In this document: positions 8,395-15,891 of the stretch, one piece after another | How positions within the stretch are numbered: the stretch's first letter is position 1 | Layout of the letters: the number at the start of each line of letters is the position of its first letter | Assembly: GCA_003490025.1 (NCBI GenBank) | Contig: DNJC01000153.1 | Coordinates: forward strand, 927-64,926 | Origin: Geobacter sp. | GTDB lineage: Bacteria; Desulfobacterota; Desulfuromonadia; Geobacterales; Geobacteraceae | Reading direction: 5' to 3' | Length of the DNA stretch: 64,000 bases | Translations under genes and position numbers: made by a program | Notes under the pieces: generated by a model | The model's input: only the letters and a program-made list of their open reading frames with translations | Told to the model about the DNA's origin: nothing | The model's database searches: none

Positions 8395-9024
8395 CTACCC
8401 CTCCGGGTAATCGGTGAGCGCCAGGAAGGTCTCCTTCAGTTCGAAGGAGAAGATGGAGAACATCCTTTCGGCAAGCCTCGTGGTGAGGAGCGGCGGGTAC
8501 AGCGGCACGGCGAGCCGGTAGATCAGGTCGAGCAACCCGTCGTGGGGGTTTTCTTCGAGGAAAAGCGCGCCGTATTGCAGCACCGGGGCGAACAGCAGCG
8601 CCTCTTCCATGACGGCGTCGTCCTCGCTGAAGTACGGCAGGATCATCTCCAGCGAGAAACAAAGGCCTGAACCGCCGGCGTCCTCCGAGATGCTCAGGAG
8701 CACCTCGTCCTGCGGAGAGCCGAATTCAAGCGACTCGGGAGACAGGCTTCCGGCCGGAAGGACCAGCACCTTGCCGTGAATCGGGTCGATCCCGTAGGGG
8801 GCCTCCCTGCCGGCCAGGAAGCGCTCCAGGGCGACATACCCCTTGGTCTGCATTCTCCCCATACCGCGGTAGAAGGCGGTACGGAACGCGTCCCGGTTGG
8901 CGATCAGCTCCTCCAGGGGGACGAATTCCTGCTCCGCCCCCGACGGCCTCGCGCTTCGAATCTCGGCGTTATTCACGACGAGCTTCAGGTGCGATCTTTT
9001 GCGCTCGTCCTTATCCTTTGTCAT
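8395..9024 (-). CDS. Conserved-looking hypothetical protein
   Basis: 209 residues, family not recognised. The start has GAGG a few bases upstream. The N-terminus is charged (MTKDKDERKRSHLKLV) with no signal peptide or membrane segment, so it is probably cytoplasmic. The central and C-terminal parts are rich in Leu/Phe/Glu and predicted mostly helical (e.g. the stretch around LLDLIYRLAVPLYPP), with no Cys pairs, P-loop or other diagnostic motif. It stands alone, about 200 nt from the DUF2318 gene and more than 580 nt upstream of the cytochrome operon. Codon use matches the neighbours, so recent acquisition is not suggested. No function proposed. Confidence 0.65.
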   Translation of the reverse strand: MTKDKDERKRSHLKLVVNNAEIRSARPSGAEQEFVPLEELIANRDAFRTAFYRGMGRMQTKGYVALERFLAGREAPYGIDPIHGKVLVLPAGSLSPESLEFGSPQDEVLLSISEDAGGSGLCFSLEMILPYFSEDDAVMEEALLFAPVLQYGALFLEENPHDGLLDLIYRLAVPLYPPLLTTRLAERMFSIFSFELKETFLALTDYPEG

Positions 9025-9228
9025 CTACCTCACCACCCCCTCGTGCTGCCATGTATCTGTAATACACCGCCCGGGAGACGGGTGTCAAGAAATCCCTCCG
9101 TCGGCAAGCCGGAGCTTTCCGCCCATCGCCACCCCTTCCCTCCCTTGAAGGGGAGGGTGAGATTTCGATAGCGGAAGATCATCGCCAGTCAGGAAACCTT
9201 CTGAAAGGGACGGCGGCGGCGAGCCGAG

Positions 9229-9702
9229 CTAGAAGAACCTGGCTCCCGCCTTGAGGTCGGCAACACCGATGCTCACGTTGGAGGCGTCCACCTTGGCCGG
9301 GAGGTAGGAGGGGTTGCAGCCGCCGCTCGAAGCGGCGCCGATGCGGTTCACGGCGAACTTCTGGTTGCAGTTCTTGCACAGCATCTTATCCCCCTGCAGT
9401 TCGTACCCCTTTTTCTCCCGGAAGCAGACATCGCAGGCGTCGAAAGCGGTGTGAATGGCGCCGTCGCTACCTTTTACCACGAAGAAGCTTATTTCCTTGC
9501 CACCGTCGGCGAACTTGAAGTAGTGGGCCTTGCCGTCGCTCACCTTGGCGACCGGGATGGTGACGGCGCCGTTGACCGGCTTCACCTTCTCGGACCTGCC
9601 CAGCCCCGGAATGGAGAAGGCAAGGGCGACCGTCACCGCGAAGAGCAGCGACAAAGAGACCAGAACACCGTACCTGAAACCTTTTCCGCACATCCTGAAC
9701 AT
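9229..9702 (-). CDS. DUF2318-domain membrane-anchored protein
   Basis: 157 residues: one N-terminal membrane/signal segment (about residues 12-32) and then a DUF2318 domain. The domain shows the typical cysteine set: CDVC, then CKNC, then a single Cys in GGCNP. DUF2318 proteins are found in iron/metal uptake and respiratory settings, and the cysteines are thought to bind metal or an Fe-S centre. The start is supported by GGAG 7-8 nt upstream. It lies 60 nt downstream of an HMA-domain protein gene in the same direction. The pair probably acts in extracytoplasmic metal handling, but the substrate is unknown. Confidence 0.8.
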   Translation of the reverse strand: MFRMCGKGFRYGVLVSLSLLFAVTVALAFSIPGLGRSEKVKPVNGAVTIPVAKVSDGKAHYFKFADGGKEISFFVVKGSDGAIHTAFDACDVCFREKKGYELQGDKMLCKNCNQKFAVNRIGAASSGGCNPSYLPAKVDASNVSIGVADLKAGARFF

Positions 9703-9762
9703 GTAACACTCCTTTTCTATTACTGCCGTTAGTGGCGTGCGCTCAACCGGCTACACACGCCT

Positions 9763-10170
9763 TTACTTGCCGCCGCACCCCCGGGAGCCGCAGCACCCGC
9801 CGGCCGCCGCCTGCGCCCCTATATTCCTGCCCACGATGGTCCGGAACTGTTCAGGCGTCAGCACCGCCTGCACCGTCGAACCGAACCCCGTCGCCGCCAC
9901 CGTCTGCGCCAGCCGCTCCGGGGCTACCTGTTTCGAGTCGTATCCGGCGATGACCACCCCTCCCTCCAGATCGACCTCGGTCGCCACGACCCCCTTTTCC
10001 CCCTGCAGGGCCTTGGTCACCTTGCCGACACAGCTGCCGCAGGTCATGCCGGAGGTCCTCAGCACCACCACCGCATCGGCGGTGGCGCCGACACGGACAT
10101 AAAAGGCGAATACCGCCAGCATGACGGCCGCGACCAGTACCAGGGAGGCGTTTAAAACTCTCTTCTTCAT
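9763..10170 (-). CDS. Membrane-anchored HMA (heavy-metal-associated) domain protein
   Basis: 135 residues from the ATG at 10168-10170, preceded by GGAG. One N-terminal membrane segment (about residues 8-25) leads into a single HMA domain with the metal-binding loop GMTCGSC, as in MerP, CopZ and CadA N-termini. The C-terminus carries a second cysteine cluster (GGCCGSRGCGG), an unusual extra metal site. The anchor puts the domain outside the cytoplasm, closer to MerP than to CopZ. It is co-oriented with the DUF2318 gene 60 nt downstream. Copper, mercury or another soft metal is possible; sequence does not decide. Confidence 0.82.
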   Translation of the reverse strand: MKKRVLNASLVLVAAVMLAVFAFYVRVGATADAVVVLRTSGMTCGSCVGKVTKALQGEKGVVATEVDLEGGVVIAGYDSKQVAPERLAQTVAATGFGSTVQAVLTPEQFRTIVGRNIGAQAAAGGCCGSRGCGGK

Positions 10171-10359
10171 AAGGGCTCCGTCTCCGCCTGCACCCGGGGT
10201 GCAGGAAATGCCGCGTGAACGGTATCTCCTGTACAAGGAGCGTGCCAGGGGATTGAGGCGGCGCAACTGCTACATATCATTGCTAGAGAATGCTACTGCG
10301 GCCCGGAAGGAGGTGAGGTGTGTGGAATATCCGGCAGCGACAGTAGGATTTTCAACAGT

Positions 10360-11466
10360 TCATCCCTCTTCCACCGCGACCGGCAGCGCCACCTTGAAGG
10401 CGGCGCCGTTGCCGGCCTCGCTCTCCACTTCCAGGGAGCCGCCGTGTCCTTCCACGATCTTTCTCGTGATGGGAAGGCCAAGCCCCGTGCCGCTCCCCTT
10501 CGTGGTGAAGAACGGCTCAAAGATCTTCCCGATGGCGTCGGCGGGGATCCCCGGGCCGTTGTCGGCGAAGCGGATCTCGATGCAGCCGCTCCCCCGGTTG
10601 AAGGAGGTGGAGATCTCCACCCGCCCCCCGGGAGCGCAGGCCTGAATGCCGTTCAGAATGATGTTCATGAAGGCCTGGCGCAGTTTCTCCGGGTCTGCCA
10701 CCAGAAGCGGCAACTCCGAACGGTTCAGCCGCAGCTCGACCCGGTCTACCCGGGCCTGCGCCGACAGCAGCGTGATCATGTTGGCCAGTTCCTCGTTGAT
10801 GTCGCAGCTCTTTTTGCTGGTCGGCTCCGGGCGGGCCATGCGCAGGAAATCCTCCACCACGCGGTTCAGCCGGTCCGACTCCTTGACCAGGATGTCGAGG
10901 AACTCCCTTCTGCTGGCTTCCGTGGTCCCGTCCTCCATCAGGATCTCCGCCGTGCCGCGGATGGAGGCGAGCGGGTTCCTTATCTCGTGGGCCAGGATGG
11001 CGGAGAGTTCCCCGAGCGCCGACAACCGCTCCGCGCGCCGCAACTGCTCCTCTATCCTGATGATCAGTTCGGACTGCCCCCGCAACTGCCGGTAGGAGTC
11101 TTCCAGCCCCTTTGCGGTCTCCTCGAGTTCTTCCCTGCGGAAACGCTCCTGCTGCGACAGGAACCCCGTTATCCCCCCCACCACGTTGTAAAGGAGCACC
11201 TCCAGGTACTTCTCCATCTCCATGAAGAGATGCCCGCCCCACTGGAACAGTATGTGCGGCGCGTAGCAGAAGGTGACCAGGATGGCGCACCCTATCCCCC
11301 CCCTGAACCCGAACCAGTAAGCGGCCAGGATGATCGGGAGGTAATACAGGCGCTGGAAGATGTCGTGCAGCATGGAAAGCTTGAGAGGGGTGAGGTAGTG
11401 CAGCAGGCTTATCCCCACCACGCAGGCGAAAAGCGCCACACCTCTCACCCCGTCGGTTTTTTTCAT
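10360..11466 (-). CDS. Membrane sensor histidine kinase
   Basis: 368 residues. The N-terminus has about four hydrophobic segments (roughly 8-27, 38-56, 58-75 and 88-104) and no large extracellular loop, so sensing is probably within the membrane. A coiled linker follows (about 105-150). The HisKA box is LAHEIRNP with His160. HATPase_c boxes: N-box around NIILNGIQA (Asn272), DNGPGIP (302-308) and GTGLGLPI (326-333). No receiver domain is fused and no response regulator gene is adjacent. A ferredoxin gene lies 23 nt upstream in the same direction, which may hint at a redox input. The signal is unknown. Confidence 0.92.
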   Translation of the reverse strand: MKKTDGVRGVALFACVVGISLLHYLTPLKLSMLHDIFQRLYYLPIILAAYWFGFRGGIGCAILVTFCYAPHILFQWGGHLFMEMEKYLEVLLYNVVGGITGFLSQQERFRREELEETAKGLEDSYRQLRGQSELIIRIEEQLRRAERLSALGELSAILAHEIRNPLASIRGTAEILMEDGTTEASRREFLDILVKESDRLNRVVEDFLRMARPEPTSKKSCDINEELANMITLLSAQARVDRVELRLNRSELPLLVADPEKLRQAFMNIILNGIQACAPGGRVEISTSFNRGSGCIEIRFADNGPGIPADAIGKIFEPFFTTKGSGTGLGLPITRKIVEGHGGSLEVESEAGNGAAFKVALPVAVEEG

Positions 11467-11489
11467 AGCGGTCCCGGCAAAATGAAGTG

Positions 11490-11693
11490 TCAGTCAGCCC
11501 CGTCCAGCCAGGTGATGCACGAAACAGGGCACTGGTCGATGGCCATGCTCTGTATCACCTCTTCCTCGGCCCCGCAAGGATCGAAGCACTCCGCCTTGCC
11601 GCGGGAATCGAAGCGAAAAACCTGCGGGCAGTTGCTCTTGCAGATGCCGCAGCTTATGCACTCCTCTTTGTCTACCCAGGGTTTCCTTGCCAC
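11490..11693 (-). CDS. Small ferredoxin
   Basis: 67 residues starting at GTG (11691-11693) with AGGGGG upstream. The N-terminal cluster motif CISCGICKSNCP and a C-terminal CPVSC provide ligands for one [4Fe-4S] cluster; the two Cys in CFDPC are extra. The length fits the small single-cluster ferredoxins that serve as soluble electron carriers in anaerobes. It is followed after 23 nt by the histidine kinase gene. Whether the two work together or merely share a transcript cannot be told. Confidence 0.88.
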   Translation of the reverse strand: MARKPWVDKEECISCGICKSNCPQVFRFDSRGKAECFDPCGAEEEVIQSMAIDQCPVSCITWLDGAD

Positions 11694-12026
11694 TGCTACC
11701 CCCTTTCAGGTTTCTGGTCACCGCCCAGCGCGGCAAACCCTGTCAATATACCGCAAACAAGATGGATCTTCCCAATGAAAAATCATCAGCGACCTTACTC
11801 ATCGCGCCGACTTCTCACAACGAGACCTGGCGAGAGGGAGTTTTACCGAGAACCGTCTCTTCCGGCCTTGACAGGTTGTCAGGGACCGGTCGCTTGACTT
11901 TTGTTCCGCACCACACAAAATCAATTAGTCCGTCCCAATCCGGCACACGGTTCCCTGCGCCCCTCCCCCGCCCGGGAGGGAGGGTTCACCAGCCGGCGAG
12001 GATGGAACAAGCGGGAGGACGGATCA
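11694..12026. other. Non-coding stretch between ferredoxin and the SDR remnant
   Basis: No gene is supported on either strand. The 5' part must contain the promoter of the leftward ferredoxin/kinase genes, but I see no box pair with good spacing. A GC-rich imperfect palindrome (CCCTCCCCC...GGGAGGGAGGG) lies near 11963-11987. Confidence 0.45.
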
Positions 12027-12214
12027 TGACCAGAGGCTATAGCGCCAGTGCGGCCTATGCGGAGTCGAAGCTGGCCAACGTCCTGTTCACCTATGGACTG
12101 GACCGGCGGTTGCAGTGGACGGGATAACGGTGAATGCGGCGGCACCTTTGGCAGGTCAGTCTGGAGATGACCGGGCTTCGGGAGCCGTATAGCTGGAGTT
12201 ATGCGGAGGCGCGA
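12027..12214 (+). pseudogene. Remnant of a short-chain dehydrogenase/reductase
   Basis: A frame from about 12027 reads YSASAAYAESKLANVLFTYG. This is the active-site helix of the retinol-dehydrogenase-like SDR family, with the YxxxK motif (Y-A-E-S-K). Near 12120 the frame breaks: one missing G would restore GITVNA, the next conserved SDR strand. Shortly after, another frame reads LWQVSLEMTGL, resembling the usual SDR C-terminus, and stops at 12212-12214. The Rossmann N-terminus and the region between strand 6 and the C-terminus are gone. I read this as a gene worn down by deletions and a frameshift. The assignment rests on recalled family motifs only. Confidence 0.55.
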
Positions 12215-12705
12215 TGATTACCAGAGTGATACTTGCCACGGTCATACTGCTCATGAAGGCAGCTTCCCCGGCATCGGGCAACGGCACCATTTTCAATCCG
12301 TACCTGATGTCTCCACCTCCGCCGCCGGCTCGGACCGAGAGCCCCCCGGCGGAGATCGAGCCTCCCGCCGCGAACGAGCAGGGGGGAGTAAAAGCCGCCC
12401 CTTTGTTCCTTTACCCGAAGGAGCTTGGCTTCGGGGTGGCTGTGGCGGTCCCTTACGACATGTTCTACCTTTCCGGAGCGTACTACCTGTTTGAAAAAGG
12501 AAGCTGGCATCGCTCCCCCTCATACCGGGGTCCCTGGACGGCGACGGCACTGCGCCGTCTGCCGCCGGAGCTGACGAGGTACGACCTGCCGACCGTGCGC
12601 CGGTTCAGGGACCGGGAGTTCCGGTCCTACTGGAAGGACCGGGAGCGTTACCGGGGAAAGGTCTTCAGGCCGGGGAGAAACAACGGAATCAAGCGGCCCA
12701 ACTAG
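12214..12705 (+). CDS. Exported hypothetical protein, Tyr/Arg/Pro-rich
   Basis: 163 residues. The start at 12214 overlaps the stop of the SDR remnant (ATGA). A short signal peptide (MITRVILATVILLMKAASPAS) is followed by a Pro-rich linker (SPPPPPARTES-type). The conserved-looking core has paired aromatic motifs (VPYDMFYLSGAYYLF..., GSWHRSPSYRGPW) and a basic, Arg/Tyr-rich C-terminus. The pattern recalls small exported proteins with repeated aromatic-Gly-x-W units seen in many Geobacteraceae; I know no function. It converges with the ArsS-like gene, only 17 nt apart. Confidence 0.7.
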   Translation: MITRVILATVILLMKAASPASGNGTIFNPYLMSPPPPPARTESPPAEIEPPAANEQGGVKAAPLFLYPKELGFGVAVAVPYDMFYLSGAYYLFEKGSWHRSPSYRGPWTATALRRLPPELTRYDLPTVRRFRDREFRSYWKDRERYRGKVFRPGRNNGIKRPN

Positions 12706-12722
12706 GCCGCGATGCTCCCGCC

Positions 12723-13694
12723 TCAGGTGAACCCGGCCCCGACCGTGCAGGCGAAGCAGTGGTCCGCGGCGGGAATCGGAGTGCCGGGAGGAGGGAGTTG
12801 GTCCAGCTCGCAGACGACCCTCTCCCGCCCTCCCTGGAAAAGCCCTGCCGCCAGGTGAAAGTCGCAATCGTAGAGGCGCCCGTTCCAGTCCACGGAGAGC
12901 AGGGAGCGGCACATGAGCCCCGCGACGCTGCACGGGTTGAACCCGGCGGCCAGCCTGGCGAGGTACTCATCGAGGTTGCCGGAGCGCTCGAGGAAGCTGC
13001 GGAACCTGCCGAGGGGGACATTGGCGAAGGTGTAGAGCGAGTGAAAGCTGACGCCGTGTCTGCGCATCAGGTCACCGCGGAACTTCTTCTCCGCCTGCGA
13101 CTGCGAAGGGGGGAGAAAAGCGCCGGAGGGGTTCGAGACCAGGTCCAGCTCCAGCGCGCTTCCCTCCATTCCGTATCCCAGGCCGTTCAACATTTTCAAG
13201 GCGGCTATGCTCTTCTCCCAGACGCCTGCTCCCCGCTGCGAATCGGTCTGCTGCGCATTGCTCGCCGGCAGCGATGCTACCAGCACCACCTTGAGGTCGC
13301 GGTAAAGCGAGCAAAGCTCCACCCCGGCCCCCTGGTTCAGGGCCACCAGATTGCTGCGCAGGATCAGACGCGGTGTAAGCGGAGCGAGCGAGCGCACCAG
13401 GTGGGCGACGCCCGGGACCAGCTCGGGCGCCCCTCCGGTCACGTCGATGCTCTCGAACCGGAAGCGCCTCGCGCAGTCGATGACCGCATCCATGGTGGCG
13501 CGGTCCATCATCTCGGAACGGTGCGGGCCCGCCTCCAGGTGGCAGTGCCGGCAGGCGAGATCGCAGTTCAGCCCGACGTTCACCTGCAGGGCGGTGGTCC
13601 GGTCCCGGCAGAGCTGCAGGTCATGCAGAAGCAGTGTCTCCCGAAACCGCCCTCCCCCGGCCTCCGCGCCTTTTCCCATTTCGTCCCTCGCCAT
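12723..13694 (-). CDS. arsS: Radical SAM protein, ArsS family (arsenosugar biosynthesis-like)
   Basis: 323 residues with AAGGGG upstream of the ATG. The radical SAM cluster motif is CDLACRHC near residue 44, in the context NVGLNCDLACRHCHLEAGP, which is distinctive for ArsS. A GGAPE motif (SAM contact) follows, and a C-terminal DUF3641-type region carries Cys ligands (CSVAGLMC, YDCDFH and CFAC near the end). ArsS enzymes are placed in arsenosugar or related organoarsenic synthesis. The usual final Cys-containing tail seems short here. It is 10 nt downstream of an AhpD-like gene annotated in such clusters as the associated peroxidase-like protein. No ArsM methyltransferase gene is in view. Confidence 0.85.
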   Translation of the reverse strand: MARDEMGKGAEAGGGRFRETLLLHDLQLCRDRTTALQVNVGLNCDLACRHCHLEAGPHRSEMMDRATMDAVIDCARRFRFESIDVTGGAPELVPGVAHLVRSLAPLTPRLILRSNLVALNQGAGVELCSLYRDLKVVLVASLPASNAQQTDSQRGAGVWEKSIAALKMLNGLGYGMEGSALELDLVSNPSGAFLPPSQSQAEKKFRGDLMRRHGVSFHSLYTFANVPLGRFRSFLERSGNLDEYLARLAAGFNPCSVAGLMCRSLLSVDWNGRLYDCDFHLAAGLFQGGRERVVCELDQLPPPGTPIPAADHCFACTVGAGFT

Positions 13695-13704
13695 CGCCTT
13701 CCCC

Positions 13705-14037
13705 TTACAACGAGAGTTTCTCGGCTATCTTGCGCATCTGCACGCCGTGAACCAGGGAAGCGCCGCCACGGATGGCCGTAACCACATGCAGCGCCTCGGT
13801 CATCTCCGCGAGGCTCGACCCTTTCTCGAGGCAGGCGCGGGTGTACGCGTCTATGCAGTAAGGGCACTGCACCGTGTGGGCGACCGCCAGTGCGATCAGC
13901 GCCTTTTCCCGCTCGGTCAACTCCCCTTCTGCGAAGACGGCGCCGTAGTAGTCGAAGAACTTCCCGGCGAGTTCAGGGGCGTCCTTTCCTATCTCGGAGA
14001 AACTGCCGAGGTCCTTCGGGTCGTAATAGGTCTCCAT
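13705..14037 (-). CDS. AhpD-like / carboxymuconolactone decarboxylase family protein, arsenosugar-associated type
   Basis: 110 residues from the ATG at 14035-14037 (GGAGAGG just upstream); the frame extends to 14130 without a ribosome site. The AhpD-fold active site is present: the Cys pair CPYC followed by IDAYTRACLEKG, with a conserved His (AVAHTVQCPYC). These small all-helical proteins use the Cys pair for disulfide chemistry. Location immediately upstream of arsS matches the arsenosugar biosynthesis-associated peroxidase-like family. The exact reaction is not established. Confidence 0.85.
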   Translation of the reverse strand: METYYDPKDLGSFSEIGKDAPELAGKFFDYYGAVFAEGELTEREKALIALAVAHTVQCPYCIDAYTRACLEKGSSLAEMTEALHVVTAIRGGASLVHGVQMRKIAEKLSL

Positions 14038-14342
14038 TACCTCTCCTTTTGGTGGGTTTGCGCTCCGGAAGCCGGCGGGCCGAAACGGCGGCGTCAGCAT
14101 ACCCGAAACCGCCCCTGCGGTAAAGCACAACCCTTACAATCGATCAGACGGGTCGCCAGGCAAGGGGAGCCCGTCGTCTCATTGGAAATTCGTGCTTTTA
14201 ATCTGTCTCAGCGCCAGCAGTGCGGCATAAGCGCTGTCGATCATCAGAGAACTGATATCACTTTCATGAAAATTGCGACTTGAAATGGTGCCGGCAGTCA
14301 TTATACTTGAGCCGAATTGTGCACGCAATGCAGGGAGGATGC
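14038..14342. other. Divergent intergenic region
   Basis: Separates the leftward ahpD-like/arsS pair from the rightward Rieske operon. It contains the rightward promoter described separately and an imperfect inverted repeat (AGACGGG near 14147 with CCCGTC near 14170). No gene seen. Confidence 0.5.
14280..14307 (+). promoter_or_regulatory. Sigma-70-type promoter of the Rieske/cytochrome b operon
   Basis: TTGAAA (14280-14285), a 16-nt spacer and TATACT (14302-14307). The predicted start near 14314 gives a leader of about 29 nt before the AGGGAGG ribosome site and ATG at 14343. Confidence 0.65.
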
Positions 14343-14762
14343 ATGGAGAATGACGGCAGAAGAAAATTCCTCGGGGTCTGCCTGGCCGGGGCAACGGTCG
14401 CCGCAACGGCTGCCGTAGCCTACCCGGTGTTCCGTTACCTGGCGCCGAGGTCGGGCCAGTTGAGCAGCGGCAAGATCAGCTTCACCGCCGGCGAGCTGCC
14501 CGAGGGGGAAGCCAAGTTCTTCGAGTACGCCGGGTCTTCGGCCGTGCTGGTCAAGACCAAAACCGGGGAAATGGTGGCACTTTCAGCTGTCTGCACGCAC
14601 CTTGGCTGCATCGTGCAGTGGATCAAGGAGAAGCAGCAGTTTCTCTGTCCCTGCCACGGCGGCCTGTTCGCCACGGACGGAACCGTCGTGGGAGGTCCGC
14701 CGCCAAGACCGCTCGCGAAGATCCCCATTACCCTGACCGAAGGAAAGATCACCGTAGGCTAG
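14343..14762 (+). CDS. Rieske [2Fe-2S] iron-sulfur protein of a quinol-oxidising bc complex
   Basis: 139 residues, start at 14343 after AGGGAGG. The N-terminus has a twin-arginine-like motif (RRKFLG) and one hydrophobic segment (about residues 11-32), as expected for a Tat-exported, membrane-anchored Rieske protein. Cluster ligands are present: CTHLGC and CPCHGG, each giving one Cys and one His, with the extra disulfide Cys. It accepts an electron from quinol at the Qo site and hands it to a c-type cytochrome. The cytochrome b gene follows after 25 nt and a pentahaem cytochrome overlaps that, forming one operon. Confidence 0.95.
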   Translation: MENDGRRKFLGVCLAGATVAATAAVAYPVFRYLAPRSGQLSSGKISFTAGELPEGEAKFFEYAGSSAVLVKTKTGEMVALSAVCTHLGCIVQWIKEKQQFLCPCHGGLFATDGTVVGGPPPRPLAKIPITLTEGKITVG

Positions 14763-14787
14763 AGCGTTTTCGGCATTTGGAGGTTGA

Positions 14788-15891
14788 ATGGCCTTGTTAA
14801 AACGGCTGTACCGCTGGGTCGACCTGCGCATAGGCGCCGGTGAGATCGTGGAAAAGGAACTGACCGGTTACCTGCTCCCCCGCAACATCAACGAGTGGTA
14901 TTCGCTCGGCAGCGTCCTGCTGGTGATCTTCGCACTGCAGGTGGTGACCGGCATGCTGCTCATGGTCTACTACGTCCCGGACGCGGACAAGGCGTTCAAG
15001 AGCGTCACCTTCATCATGAACGAACTCCCCTACGGCTGGCTGATCCGGCTCTGCCATGCCGTGGGTTCCAACATGATGGTGGCGGTCCTTATCCTGCACA
15101 TGCTGTCGACGATGTTCATGGGAAGCTACAAGAGCCCGCGCGAGTTGAACTGGCTGACCGGGTTCATCCTGTTGACCCTGGTGCAGGGGATATCCCTGAC
15201 CGGCTACCTCGCCCCCTGGAGCCAGCTATCCTTCTGGGCCACGACCGTCGCCACGAACAGCGCGAGCGCGATCCCGGTGGTGGGCCCGTACCTCGTGGAG
15301 TTCCTGCGGGGGGGGAAGCTGGTCGGTCCTCCGACCCTGGGTCGCTTCTTCGCGCTGCACGTTTCCGTCTTGCCGGTCGTCATCGCCGCGCTGATCGGCG
15401 CGCACCTCTTCATCCTGAAACGGACCGGGATCTCCACGCCCCCCTTTGGCAGGACTGAGCCGGCAAAGCCATGGCAGGCGGAGAGCTACCGCTATGAGAG
15501 CCATCCCGACGGGATGCCGTTTTTCCCGAACTACGCCCTGCAGGACCTGACCTCGATCAGCATCTACTTCGCCGTCTTCCTGGCGGTGGTCTTTTTCTTC
15601 CCCACCCTCCCCTTCACTCCGGACGCCTTTGTCCCGGCCGATCCCTTCAAGACGCCGGCCCACATCAAGCCTGAGTGGTATTTCCTGGCGAACTACCAGA
15701 CGCTGAAGATCTTTCCGAACGAGTTGGTTGGGCTCTCGGTCCAGGGAGCCGCCATGACCTTCCTGGCGCTGCTTCCCTTCATAGACCGCTCTCCGGAGAG
15801 AAACCCGATGAAGCGCCCGGTTTTCCTGGCCTGTGCCATAGGGGGGATCCTGCTATGGATAGCTCTTTCCGTATGGGGGCACTTCTCATGA
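14788..15891 (+). CDS. Cytochrome b (b6-like fused with subunit-IV-like part)
   Basis: 367 residues, start after TTTGGAGGTTG. The N-terminal half has four predicted helices carrying the two bis-His haem b pairs (CHAVGSNMMVAVLILH, and ALHVSVLPVV...GAH). The C-terminal half is subunit-IV-like and includes the Qo-site motif KPEWYF (classic PEWY). Having both halves in one chain resembles cytochrome bc1-type or fused Firmicutes-like forms. The gene is flanked by the Rieske gene and by a pentahaem cytochrome whose ATG overlaps its stop (15888-15891). The complex would oxidise menaquinol and reduce periplasmic multihaem carriers instead of cytochrome c1. Confidence 0.95.
   Translation: MALLKRLYRWVDLRIGAGEIVEKELTGYLLPRNINEWYSLGSVLLVIFALQVVTGMLLMVYYVPDADKAFKSVTFIMNELPYGWLIRLCHAVGSNMMVAVLILHMLSTMFMGSYKSPRELNWLTGFILLTLVQGISLTGYLAPWSQLSFWATTVATNSASAIPVVGPYLVEFLRGGKLVGPPTLGRFFALHVSVLPVVIAALIGAHLFILKRTGISTPPFGRTEPAKPWQAESYRYESHPDGMPFFPNYALQDLTSISIYFAVFLAVVFFFPTLPFTPDAFVPADPFKTPAHIKPEWYFLANYQTLKIFPNELVGLSVQGAAMTFLALLPFIDRSPERNPMKRPVFLACAIGGILLWIALSVWGHFS

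Noticed and set aside
9132..9158. GC-rich palindrome as a dispersed mobile repeat
   Set aside because: Only loosely similar to the one near 11963-11987; two imperfect G/C-run palindromes in GC-rich DNA are not evidence for a repeat family.
15675..15887. Upstream extension of the pentahaem cytochrome frame
   Set aside because: It overlaps the cytochrome b coding region and would bury the signal segment; the ATG overlapping the cytochrome b stop is the better start.
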